NCBI GenBank assembly: GCA_012064385.1
Contig: QRDG01000132.1
Location: 384,894-448,893 of the forward strand
DNA: 64,000 nt
Source: Puccinellia tenuiflora
Lineage: Eukaryota; Streptophyta; Magnoliopsida; Poales; Poaceae
Direction: 5' to 3'
Each line of letters starts with the position of its first letter. Positions within the stretch are counted from its first letter, which is position 1. Of this stretch, positions 47,487-59,142 are shown in pieces. The notes under the pieces were generated by a model. It was given only the letters and a program-made list of their open reading frames with translations. It did no database searches and was not told the origin of the DNA. The translations under genes and the position numbers were made by a program.

Positions 47487-50400
47487 TGTAACAGCCCCAG
47501 CTTTGTAATGAAAAATACGAAGAATTTTTCCACTTTTACATCCTTGTTTGCATCATGGCATGCATATGAAAATTGCTATCTCTAAACTACCAACATATGC
47601 AAGCAACTAAAATGGGGAGGCAAATTCCCCAATCATCCAAACCAAATACAATTGCTCAATTTGTCAACCAACTCATTCTTGGAATTCCAAATTGTTTAGG
47701 AAGTTCCAAGATTTCAATTTATCCCCAATTCTCAATTTCCAAATTTTGTCAGTTAAGAAATAAATAGGAGGATTCAAATTGGCTTAATTCAATTTCTATT
47801 TTTGAAACCAAGTTAAACATTCCAAAATTTCAAACTAAAATCATGGGGAGCTTCAATGTTATGGTTAGAGCCTCCATGAATATTTTCAGTATTTTTGGAA
47901 ATGTTTAAGTGCTTCAATTAAATACAATTTGGAAATTGCCAAAATACTTTTATTTAAAAACTGTGAACAAATGTTGGCCAAAACATTTTATTTCGCCTCA
48001 CCAATTTTTGTGGAGCACCTAAAGGTCAAGTGGAGCCCACATGAATTTTTGTGGTTTTTATAAAATTGTTTAAAGGCCCCAATTAAATCGCCAAAGTTTG
48101 CTGCTGGACCATTTTGCAATTAATAGAAAAGTCAGGGGGTTTTCAGAAAAATTCATCACACACTGGCGCCATGCCGCCACCTCCGCACCCCGCCCATGCC
48201 GGAGTGCTCCCTTCACCCTTGCCGCCGTGGACGTGGTGGTCGCCACATCCGGACCCCCACCTGCTGCTCAATCCATTTCCCCCACCTGCCCCGCTCGTCT
48301 CTCTCTCTCCTGAGCTCCTCCATTTCCGCCACCATTTTCGAGCTCGACGCCGTCGTCGCGGGCCGCCCCGCACGAATTGAAGGCTGCAGCGAGTTTCACC
48401 TCTTCCTCCTCTCCCTCCAGGTGCCAGGAATCGAGCCGGGACCGGCCGAATCAACGCCGGCGTCCTCGACATCGTCCGCACCCGGCCGAGCTCCGCTGGC
48501 CCGATTCCGGTGTCGCCGGCCACCCCCTCGCCGCGCCGACCACGCGTACTTGCTCAGGGTGAGCCCCTCCCCCTTTTGGCCCTCTCCCGCATCCCCTCCC
48601 CTCCTCGCCGCCGTTGACCGTGCCGGTCGCCGCCGACATCACCGCACCATGCAGCCCGGCCTGGACCCGGCCTGTCCAGCCACGGGTTGTACGGCTCGGG
48701 CAGGTGCCCGGCCTGAGCGCCCGGCCTGGGCCGGCACTGGGTCGGACCTTTCGGCCACCCGCCCGGCCTTCTGCCCAGCCTGGGCCGGCCAAAGGCCGGC
48801 GGCTTCGGGTTGGTGCCCGGCCTGCAGCCCGGCCTGGCCGGCTTGAGGCCGGCCTGCCAGGGAAATCCCTTTCCCTTTTTGAAATTTGAAACAAATTTAA
48901 ATAATTAATAACAAATTGAATATTGGTTCAAATTTGACAAACCAAATTTCAAAATGTTCGGAAAAATAAACTCTACAAGATAGACTAATTGTATTTGTCT
49001 TTTGAAGTTATAATCCTGTAGTTTATTTAAGAATTCCTAAAATGGGTTAAGTAATACCAAATTAGGAAAATTCATAGCTTATTAAATATTAATCCAAAAA
49101 TTATGAATAAGATATCAATGTGATCAACCCTTCAAATGCAATCAAGCCATGCTAATATCACATCATGATCACAAATATTTATTTGATGTTATTCATAACT
49201 TGATTAAAAGAATTAAATTCAATTAATTATTTAATTCGCTATTTATTGTTCGGTACTCAGAAAATTCCAAATAAAGTACCAAAATGATCGGAAGGGCAAA
49301 CCCTAACCATTCATGTCATGTTCATGCATATTTGAGCCACTTCTCTAATAATTTACAAAGAATGTGGTCACTAAGATAAATATGGGGTTGTTTCCAAATA
49401 ATTGCAATAATGATTGGGCTCCCCGTTTAATTTTGCTATTAAATTTATATGATGGTATCTTTGCATCAATTTGACATGTCATCATGTGATTGCGCATTGC
49501 ACCTTGTGTTCGTGTGATTTATGTGTTCTTTGTATTTTATTTTGGGTACCGATAGATTCCGGAGTTGAGGTCACCCCTATCTACCCCGACGAGCCGTACT
49601 ACACGCCCCGACAGCAAGGCAAGAGATAACCTAACCTTCTTGGCATCTAGAATCCTATTGTTTTATAAACTTATTTTCTCCACTATAATATTGCATGCGA
49701 TTCCAATGTCAATTTTGATCAAGATGTAGGTTATCCTATGAATGCAAGTTTATCCCCTGAAACCATCGCATGTTCCCCCTCCTATGAACTCTAGGGTTGA
49801 TGTGTTGGCCGGATACAAATTATAATTGTTGTTATACATGCTTAGCCATGCTTAGTCAAATTCTAGTTTGTTCGTGATTAAATTCCATATTGATGATTGA
49901 TGATGGAATGTTCGGACATGATGGTTACTTGTGGTGTATAATTAAATTGCTAAAAGGCTTGGATGAGTTGCCATCGGGGATGGTGTTTTGCCTCATTCTT
50001 GCCGCCTAGGCTGAGAGTGCTTTTAGCTAGAACCAAGAACCGAGCGAGCTGCCATTGGTGGGTGTATGGGCGCCTTACTAACTGAATAACTTGTGCGGGC
50101 GTATCCAAGTGTCCTCTAGTTCGGTTTTCCATTTGCGTGTGAGTGGAAAAGAAGATGTCGATGAGGATTTGTGTTTAGGACGTGGCGATGGGGCAGGGGC
50201 TGAAATAGGCTGGGTAAACTTGCCCTGTGGCCACAGATGACTCTTGGATAGTCTCATGCGAGGTAAAGGTTTAACCGCACCCGCTCGCCGGCCTTCCCCG
50301 GAAGAGGGCCAATCAGGTGAGTCGGACGGTACCAATGGGTAAAATAGTACACCCCTGCAGGGTAAATATTTTCGAAAAGCCGTGTCCGTGGTTATGTAAA

Positions 50401-51272
50401 AAATCTTGGGAAAGGCGGATTAGCTCATAGAGAACATTAACCTAATTGATATGGCAGCTAAAGGTTGCATAATCAACTTGTGATAAAGGTTCATTTCCTC
50501 GAGGGTGATTCGAGGGAGTGCCTTTGGTGGAGATGAATGGTTATGGCTACAAGTAGGTTCGACGAGAACTAAAGATGAAATGTTACTCTCTTACCCCTTT
50601 TATAAAAAATATTCTGAGTAGACGGTGCCATGTGTCACTTATGTCTTGTTTATGAAATTTAGCTTTATGCAAAATAACTACAATTACAGCTTTAGAGCCT
50701 CTGTCATTCATTGGGCCTATATCGCCCTACTAAACTTGCGAGTACGTCGTACTCAGTCTCTCTTTGCTGCCTTTATATTTGTATTTCAGAGGAGGACGAC
50801 ACCGAGCAGCTAGGTGGGTTCTTCGTGGACGTCGACTAGTAGTCCGGGGTTCCCAGGTGGCAGCTTGGGACCGTGGAACAAGCTGGTTGGGATTCGTTTA
50901 TATGTAGGCCTCTTAGGCCATATTTGCATCTTGTTGTTAGACAACACCACCCGTTTCCGCTTGATATACTGATGGATCGGTGATCCCTTTTGTGTGTAAT
51001 ATTTGTATCTTCTCTTATATGAGTTGCTATATGCTTTTGTGTCGTAGAGTCTGCAATGTGCCAGTTGTTTCACAAGTCTCGGTCTCTTAACTATATGTGA
51101 TAGCGATGTCTGAGCTTATGGCATGATCGAGGTGTTGTGTGCCGATGATCCATTCCGAGCACACCTGCCAATGGGTTTTGGCCTGGGATTGGTAAACCCA
51201 GTAACCTTCGATTGTGTAGCATGACCGGTTGCACAACGCTTCACTGTATAGTTCTGGGGTCGGGGCGCTACA
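47487..51272 (+). mobile_element. Long solo LTR, 3786 bp, TSD TAGTG
   Basis: It starts TGTAACAGCCCC and ends GGGGCGCTACA (TGTA/TACA). The 5 bases on each side, 47482-47486 and 51273-51277, are TAGTG. GC-rich block at 48160-48890 (composition-driven open frames on both strands), otherwise AT-rich. No gag-pol could be seen inside. The length fits large Gypsy/LARD LTRs. It splits a minus-strand Copia LTR. Confidence 0.8.
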
Positions 51273-51277
51273 TAGTG

Positions 51278-52425
51278 GCCTGGTGCGGCCAGCCCTAATG
51301 GGCTGCTGCACCACCACTTTGGCCCATGTGGGTCCACACCCAGGTGGGCTCCACTTCTAGACCCTTCTAGAACCTTCCAGAAAAAACCGGAACCCTTCCA
51401 GAAAATTCCGGAACTTTTCCGATACCTCCGGAAACCACTTTCCTTATATGAATCTTATTCTCCGGACTCTTCCGGATCTCCTCGTGACATCTAGGATCCC
51501 ATCCGAGACTCCAAATCAATATTCATTCATACCATCAATTATCTCATCGCTAACCCTAGCTACATTGAAGCGTTAAGTGCGTGACCCTACGTGTTCGAGA
51601 ACATGTAGACATGATCAGATCAATAATCAATAGCGGGACCGGAATGCCCATATTGAATCCTACATATTCAACGAAGTTCCTTACCGATTGAACCACGATG
51701 ATGGAGATCCTTAATCTCGTATACGATTCCCTTTATCTCACCGATATTTAACTTGCCCGAGATTAATTCGATCGTCGATATCTCCATATCTAGTTTCATC
51801 TCGTTACCTGGCAAGTTCTCTTTACTCGTCCATAATATAGAATCTCCATGATTACCACTTAATCACATGGTTGCAACCTTTCTGATGCTATATTACCGAG
51901 AGGGCCCAGAGATATCTTTTCCGTCACAAGGAAGGACAAATCCCACTCTTGATTCATGTCACCCAACAAATACCATCGGAGATACCTGAAAGCCACCTTT
52001 ATAATCATCCAGTTACAAAGTGACGTTTGATGTCCACAAAGCATTCCTCCGGTAAATGGGAGTGACATAATCTCATGGTCTAAGGAAACTATACTTGGCA
52101 TATACTAAAAGTGTTGGCAATGAAACTTTGTGACGATTAATTGCAACTCTTTATTATTTGGGTATTGTCCATCATATAATTACTCCTAATGATATGACTC
52201 CGTTATCAAGTGACTATAAAAAGTCCATGGTTAGGAAACTCTAACCATCTCTTTATTAACGAACCAGTCTGGTAGAGGCTTACTAGGGACAACTGGTTGT
52301 TTATACTCCACACATGTATTATGTTTCCGGTTAATACAATTATAGCATGGATAATAAACTATTATCATAAACATGAATATGCTAATAAACCATTTTATTA
52401 TTGCCTCTAGGGCATAATCCCAACA
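51278..52425 (-). mobile_element. Copia LTR (BARE/Angela/WIS-like), minus orientation
   Basis: On the minus strand it begins TGTTGGGATTATGCCCTAGAGG at 52425, the style of BARE-type LTRs. It continues with the familiar 'taatacatgtgtgg' and 'ctagtaagcctc' wording. The left end is interrupted by the solo LTR; a short stub may remain at 47476-47486. The right flank is CTAAC (52426-52430), but its partner was not found at the other end. Confidence 0.7.
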
Positions 52426-52493
52426 CTAACATGCGCTCCAACTTCAACTTCTCATTTGCACTTTCTGCTTCTCTCTGTGCATCAACGATGGCC

Positions 52494-54556
52494 TGATACG
52501 TGTCAAACGTATCTATAATTTTTTATCATGCCATGCTTGATTCCTATCATTATTACATGTTTATGCTACATTATTATATCATTTCAAGGTATTTTATTGG
52601 ACTAACCTATTGACAAGATGCCCAGTGTCAGTTCCCTGTTTTTGTGCTGTTTTTATTCCAGAAAGTTACTTCTGGAAATATTCTCAAAATTGGACGAAAA
52701 TTTACGAAGTTTTTTTATTGAAGAAATGAGGAAGGGAGCCAGAAGGGCGACTCCAGGGGACCCACACAGGCCAGGGGCGGCCCCCTGCCGTGGCCTAGGG
52801 CCCACCCGCGGGTGGGACCCGCCCCTGCCCTGTGGGGCACCCCTCGGCCGCCTCCGACGCCTATAAAATCACATCCGACGCAAAAACCCTAACCCCCGAA
52901 GGATTTTCCCAAATACGATACAAAGCTCCGCCGCCATTGCCGACAAGTTTCGGGGGTCAGATCGCCTGTTTCGGCACCCTGCCGGGACGGGGATTGGCCC
53001 CCGAAGCCATCTTCACCGTCACCGCTGCCTCCGGGATGAGTTGTGAGTAGTTCCCCCGCGAACTACGGGTTTGTAGCAGTAGCTAGATGTTACTCTCTCC
53101 CCCTTGTTGTTCAATACCATGTTCTCGTGAGCTGCCCTACATGATCGAGATCAATCCGATGTAATATGCGTTGTGTTTGTTGGGATCCGATGGATTGGCA
53201 CGTTATGATCAGATTATTTATGTTTATGAATTTTTGTTGCTGCAATGTTTGTTATGCTTAATGCTTGTCACTAGTGCACGAGTGGCATGATCTTAGATTT
53301 GGGCGCGTTATGTTTGCATGAATATAATTGATGCTTAGATCGTATCTACAAGTTGTATGCACCTGTTATTAGTCCGAAACCGGAGACCTCGAGTGACAGA
53401 AACGGGGACATCGATGGGAATGGTTAGTAACTTGAGGATTACATGTGTTCATTGTGTGTTAATGCTTTGCTCCGGTGTTCTATTAAAAGGAACACCTTAA
53501 TTGACATTTGTTCCTTAATTAGCCCGGCTGAAACCGGATGGCGGGACAAAAGATGTTGTGCGAATTCTCATTGCGAGTAGTTACAACTATATATGGAATA
53601 CATGCCTACATAGGGGTGGGCGTTCGGTCTTTTCGGTTAGTTCGGTTCGGTCTTTCCGGTTTTTAACAATTTCGGTCATCTAGAAATGATACCCGTAATA
53701 AATTCGGTCTTTTCGGTTTTGTGTTCTTCGGTCTTCGGTCTATTCGGTCCGGTCTTCGGTCATGACCAAATAGACCAAAATATAGGGTGTAAGAAGGGGA
53801 ATTGACGCCCGGGATTGGGAAAGTGGAAAACAATCGACTGGTCTCTCATGCACGAGAGAATCTACAGTACGCTGGGCTGGGATACCCAGTTGTTGAGCCT
53901 AGAGATTAGATGGTATGCTTGGTATAGTAGTTTGGCCCATAGACTAGATGTACACATAAGGTGGGCTGGCACACAAATTCGGCTGCTTCCGTACGTAATT
54001 CACTCAAAATAAAATAAAATCGGTCTTTCGGTCTATTCGGGTTATGTATAAGTGATATCCGAATTTTTGATTTAATTTCGGTCTTTTCTAATTTGCTACC
54101 CAAATTTCTAACGGTCTTTTCGGTCTCGGTCATTTCGGTTTCGGTCTCGGTCTTTTCGGTTTCGGTTTTCGGTTTTTATGCCCACCCCTATGCCTACATA
54201 TGATTGATAAACTGAATGCTTTGTCATAATTAATTAATTAGTGCAATTCTGTCAATTGCCCAACTATAATTTGTTCACCCAATGCATGATTATTTGCTTA
54301 GGAGAGCCGCCACTAGTGAAACTATGAACCCCGGTCCATATTTCTCCATCATTGCTTTCGTGTTTTTGTTACTATTGTTCTCAAATCACTGTTGCTTTCA
54401 CCTCTCTCGTGTTACTTGTGCTTCTCCAGGTGTGGCTGAATTGACAACTCAGCTGCAAAGACCTCTAAGTATTATTTGGCTCCCCTAGTCGAATCAATAA
54501 ATTGGGTTATACTACCCGCGAAGACTGTTGTGATCCCCTACACTTGTGGGTTATCA
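52494..54556 (+). mobile_element. Solo LTR, 2063 bp, TSD TGGCC, inside the CACTA transposase
   Basis: It starts TGATACGTGTC and ends GGGTTATCA (TGATA/TATCA). TGGCC is duplicated at 52489-52493 and 54557-54561. A CCTATAAAATC TATA-like box is at about 52860. The TGATACGT...TTATCA ends match an abundant Triticeae LTR (recalled). It contains the hAT MITE below, so without that insertion it is about 1475 bp. Confidence 0.9.
53611..54190. mobile_element. hAT-type MITE, 580 bp, TSD TGCCTACA
   Basis: The terminal inverted repeats are TAGGGGTGGGC and GCCCACCCCTA. The 8-bp duplication TGCCTACA lies at 53603-53610 and 54191-54198. Subterminal runs of ttcggtcttttcggt occur in the same orientation at both ends. 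No transposase. Confidence 0.88.
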
Positions 54557-54929
54557 TGGCCCGACGAAGATCATCATCTAACACGGGCTCATCTGGTGCC
54601 TCTTCATCTTCAGCTTCCCCCCTTGCATTACCACCGTATTCAGGGGACATAGGATAGTTGTCATTGTTCTCTTCTTCTTCGTTCTCTTCCACCATAACCC
54701 CTCTTTCTTCATGCTTGGTCCAACAATTGTAGCCGGACATGAAACCGGACTGAATCAGGTGGATGTGAAGGGTTTTTGAGCAAGAGTAATCCTTCTCATT
54801 CCGACAGACACGACATGGACAACACATAAAACCATTCCACATGTTTGCCTCGGCCACATTGAGAAAAGAAGGCACGCCTTGAATGTACTCGTTAAAGCGT
54901 CGGTCAGCGTACATCCATTGCCGGTACAT

Positions 54930-55800
54930 CGAGCACCGTTTGTGGATAAGAAGGGAAAACATCATTACACACAACATCATGAATAGAGAAAGTGACCAAA
55001 TTAATTAATACAAGTTCATCACATTAAAACCAAAGTAGAGTAGTGACCAAATGTAACACATAGTTCTCATAATTAAAACATACATTAAAACTAACATACA
55101 AACTATCTAATACATTTAAATGCAAAAACAAATGCGATCAAAATCGGACTGTACGAGGGGCATAATTGTTATAAACACAAAATTAAACAAATAGTTATAA
55201 AAGATAATATATCACATCCGAATCGTAGATCGGACGAGGGTCGACGGGGACGGATATCAAAACCATGGCACTATACATATAACAAACATCATAGACGTAC
55301 AAAAAAATATACAACTAACTATGTAAATCATACAAATAAGAATTTGTTTTTTAAAAATAAGAACAAGAGGCTCACCAAGGTGGTGCCGGCGACGGGGCGG
55401 CGTGGGCGATCCACGGCGGTGAGGACAGCGACAGGGACGGGACGACACTAAAACCCACAAATCATACTTTAATTTGAGCTCGAATTGCATATAAAACAAA
55501 TAAACTAGCAATGGGCACTACACAAATAACCTAGAATTTGAGTTAAACTAACTTAGGCATTTCATCAAACACCTAGCTAGCAATATCAATGAAATGAGGA
55601 GCAAAACTAGCAATGGGGATGAACTCGAGCTCCGGGAGGATGAAGTTTCTAACCTATTAGAACCCTTGGATATATGAGGCGCCCTTAATCTTGACAAATC
55701 GTGGAAAAATGTGGATGAATTTGAGCTAGAGAGGAGATAGAGAGGAGAAAAATGGTGATATGAACTCTAAGCTCGGGCTGGAAGAAGATGATATAGTGAG
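54930..55800. other. 5' non-coding part of the CACTA element
   Basis: AT-rich leader or intron sequence to the right of the transposase start. No other frame is supported. Confidence 0.5.
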
Positions 55801-56022
55801 TGAGACCTCTAGTCCCGGTTCGTGATACGAACCGACACTAAAGGGTCTCGCGCTGCCCCCCACCTCAGTTGCGGCTTGCCAAGACCCTTTAGTCCCGGTT
55901 CGCCCACGACCCGGGACTAGAGGTTGCCGGCCTCGTAGCCGATGACTCTAGTCCCGGTCCAAAACATATCCGGGACTAGAGCCCAATCTGGCTCTGGACA
56001 AAATCCCCGTTCTCTACTAGTG
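55801..56022. repeat. Right TIR and subterminal repeats of the CACTA element
   Basis: tagtcccggttcg and related copies lie at about 55811, 55891 and 55949, with inverted copies cgggactaga at about 55912 and 55971. They are followed by the terminal GTTCTCTACTAGTG. Confidence 0.85.
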
Positions 56023-56025
56023 GCT

Positions 56026-58690
56026 CGTCCCAAAATGTTGTCTTGGTAATTAAAAAAAATCACTAGAAACATGTTTCATGTGCACATGGCACGCCACCAA
56101 TAGCGCTAGTCTAATTACATTGTTCCAACAATCCCATGAAATAATGACATGTTGTAATGGAATAAGCAAAAGAAAACAAATATGTTATCGTAATAAATTA
56201 TTTTACTAGGTCTCAATTACATGGCAACCAACTGGCAAGTTGACAAATTCAAGGCAAGGAAAATTTGTTTAGGTAATGCAAGAACTGTCCTTTGTGGTTT
56301 TTCATATGAACCCTTGCTTTACTATGTTTCAATGGATTATTTGCTATCACTAAGGTCTTGTCTTGATTTTGTTCTTCTTGCTATGAAATTTTTATTTCTA
56401 TGGTACTTATGGTTATAATTTGGAGTGCAATTCCCTACTATAGCCACTCTTAGGTAGATCATGCTTACTGGTGTGATGTTGTTGAACAAGCACTACATAT
56501 TATTGGGTGACTATTGTAGTCAGGGGAGGACCTATGTACAGCTGAGTGGGGGCCCCCACTCGAATATTTTAATTTCACTAGTATTAATTCATATTTCAAA
56601 GGAAAAATATTTAAAAACCATAAATTTGTACTAGAAGTCAAATGGCCCCCACTGAAACTTTGGTTTGGGTCTGCCCCTGATTGTAGTTGGGTAAAAATGA
56701 ACTCTCTACGGTTGCTTTGGTTAACTTGGTGGATTTTGATAGTAATAGAGTCTTGTAAATGAATACATGTTTAGAATGGGGTCCTTTAGGTACCATATAC
56801 ATCTTACTATTAATAAGTGGGAGTTCTGAGTACATGCACAAGCTTTTGGTGATCATCGGATCACACAAGAGCATTATACATGTGTCCATGTTTATTCTAT
56901 GCCCATCTGACAATATTCTAGAGTTACCACTTATGTTATGGTTCTTGTTTGTGCATAATGGACAACTTAACTTGGTAGAAATGATCAATTCCATAAAATA
57001 GATGTTGATTTTCTATTTACTTAATTGACATATGTATGTGATGTGCCCAAGTGGTCCACATATGCATTGCTGGATAATGTGTCCTAGATTCATTTGTTAT
57101 GTCCTAGTTATCAATATCTCGTGCTACCCTTTGTGGTATTGATATTAGCAAACCATATGTGTACTTGTGTGCTCTTTGTTGATGCTTAAGAGCTTCTAGA
57201 TATGCGAGTGATCATCAACCCTTGTAGCTTTTCATACTAGAGTTTTACTACTTTATTCTATTCGGACCTGATGGTATGAACGTATACTTTACGAATCCTG
57301 GCCTAGCCATCCTTCTTAACTGATTTCCTGATAAGAACATTTGCAAACCTTGTTTCTTAATTTAGAAAATGATGAACATATATTTGAAGCAATCGTTCTT
57401 CTGATGTTGAGTTTCTTCCCTTCCCCTCAACTACACTCCTCTCATCTCCTCAAGCCTATCTTGTTGGCTTCCGCAACTTGTTCTTCAGAATCTCAAGTAA
57501 ACCTCCTAGATACTTGAGCTCAATCCTAGCTACTTCATCTCAATCTTCACGCATCTTGTGGTTAGCATGCACCTCCTAGCTTTTAGCTCAATCCTAGCTC
57601 GTATTCTTGTGTTTTCTTATTTGATGGAACAAGTTTATGGCGCATAAGTGTTGGTGCGGCTAGGTTGCTTCGTTCATGTGTCTGGCTATTGCTTGTGTTG
57701 TTGACATGGTCATTCGCACCAACAATGGTTTTGAAGCTAAATTATGTTGATGCCTAGATGACTAGTGTTCCCTCTAATGACCCAAGTTTGATCCATAAGA
57801 CTCTAATGTTGCTAAACATATGATTAATTTCTCTAGTCACTGTTTGAGGATCAAAGCTAGTTCTTGATTTCCTACCGTGAAGTTCCAAACATTAAGAATG
57901 CCTCATCTATGATTATGACAAACATTTTAACTTTACAAACCATTTCTCTTGTCTTTAATGTTTCTCTTGCACATGAAGAAGAAAAGAAGAAGAAGATAAA
58001 GATTTAGTTAGGAATTTTTATTTTTGTATTCCACTTTTATATTCTGTAGTTCAACAAGTGTTGTAAAAATATTTAGTAGGTCAACAAGGACTTGAATTAT
58101 TTATTTATTTTTGCACATTTTTGTACAATTTATTTCTCATAAGCTTGCACTATTAAATGCTTATTCCCTATTATTATTTAGAAATTTGAATTTGCAAATT
58201 TATTGTCAATTTCAATTATGATTATGTCATGTTGCTTCATGCAAACCATTTTTATTTATTCTAATTTAATTTATTCAGCTAAAAAGTAAAAAATTGTTAT
58301 ATGATGCCCTATTTAGGGCAGCAGTTGGAGATGGAGGTTTTGTCGTGCCCTAAAAACACTTTTTCGGGCCTAAATTTTAATCCAAACCTATTTTAATGCC
58401 CTAAAATAGGGCAGAAATGCTCTTACATTTTAGGAATCCTTTGATTCATAGGATAGGAAAATATGAAATAGGAAACATATAGAATTGAGATGGCATGCCT
58501 AATTGAATTATGTGGAAAGAGAAATTCCTTTGAGTATGGTGAAGGAAAAATTCCTATAAAGTTTACACTAAGATTTTTACGAGATTATTTCTTATGAATT
58601 ATGATCCTATAAATCGAACGATTTTCAAAGATTGTTTTTGATAGGATTTCAATCCTACACGGATACTTTGAAAATCTAGGAGCCCTCACT
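56026..58690. other. AT-rich intergenic, no gene
   Basis: Short frames at 56221-56418 and 56638-57001 have no domain signal. An inverted motif gccctatttagggc / gccctaaaatagggc at 58301-58415 and the adjacent 58436-58690 (ggaatcctttgattcatagg) look like MITE remnants, not resolved. Confidence 0.45.
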
Positions 58691-58987
58691 AATGACAAGA
58701 TGATATGACATGCGGGCCCCTCGAGCCCAACTCCTCTGCTCACCGCACCCAAAAAATAAAACCAACCCATGCACTAGCACCCGTTGGCATTTTTTTTATA
58801 GAAGAAGACTCCGTGAGTGCACAGAGCGCGAGTCCGGTGACTCGAACTCTGGCCGGCAGGTCGTGCACCAGGGTAGCTCACCACTGGGCCGACAGCCTGT
58901 TCTCCTGCTCACCGCACCCACCGCCTTCCTCGCCAGATGTCGCCGGCGCTTCCCGTGTTCAAATTCGAACAAACTACCCGGCCGCTT

Positions 58988-58998
58988 CACAACGGTCA
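58988..58998 (+). promoter_or_regulatory. MSA-like element (AACGG core) upstream of the kinesin gene
   Basis: CACAACGGTCA matches the core and 3' half of the mitosis-specific activator consensus (TCYAACGGYYA), about 150 bases before the ATG. A second core, CCAACGG, lies on the minus strand near 58780. These sites are the known target of MYB3R factors. Function is inferred from sequence only. Confidence 0.4.
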
Positions 58999-59142
58999 CC
59001 ACTCACCGTCTTCCCTCCTCCCTCCCCCGCCCCACCACCAGTCCACGACACCGGAGTGACCAAACACCTCGCCCCCTCCCGATCTATTCCCCTCCCCGGC
59101 CACCGCCCCCGCGCGCCCGCGTACCGCGTCAACCCCTCTCCG

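Larger units (their letters stand above)
52431..54929 (-). pseudogene. CACTA transposase N-terminal exon, interrupted by a solo LTR
   Basis: The ATG at about 54929 (MYRQWMYADRRFNEY) leads into the transposase-associated domain: FLNVAEANMWNGFMCCPCR, VCRNEKDYSCSKTLHIHL, GFMSGYNCWTKHEERG, then an acidic EENEEEEN stretch. The frame meets the LTR at 54557. If the LTR and one TSD copy are removed, the frame continues at 52493 (AIVDAQREAESANEKLKLERML) to the Copia LTR at 52425. This is the classic N-terminus of Triticeae CACTA transposases. The rest of the gene is replaced or deleted, apart from 44234-44464. Confidence 0.88.
37645..56022 (-). mobile_element. CACTA (En/Spm-type) transposon, 18.4 kb, TSD GCT, heavily nested
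   Basis: The left terminus is CACTAGTAGAGAACG at 37645 and the right terminus CGTTCTCTACTAGTG ending 56022. The two are exact inverses over 14 bases (CACTAGTAGAGAAC). The flanking 3 bases are GCT at 37642-37644 and at 56023-56025, the 3-bp duplication typical of CACTA elements. Both ends carry the subterminal motif tagtcccggttcg in both orientations. Transposase remnants read leftwards (54929 to 52431, and 44464-44234), and an acidic ORF piece lies near the left end (38341-38123), so the element's 5' end is on the right. Later insertions and deletions have destroyed coding function. Confidence 0.88.

Noticed and set aside
48143..48894. Long frames on both strands in the solo LTR
   Set aside because: Low-complexity GC-rich DNA inside an LTR. 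Repeated 'ggcccggcctg' wording produces open frames by chance.
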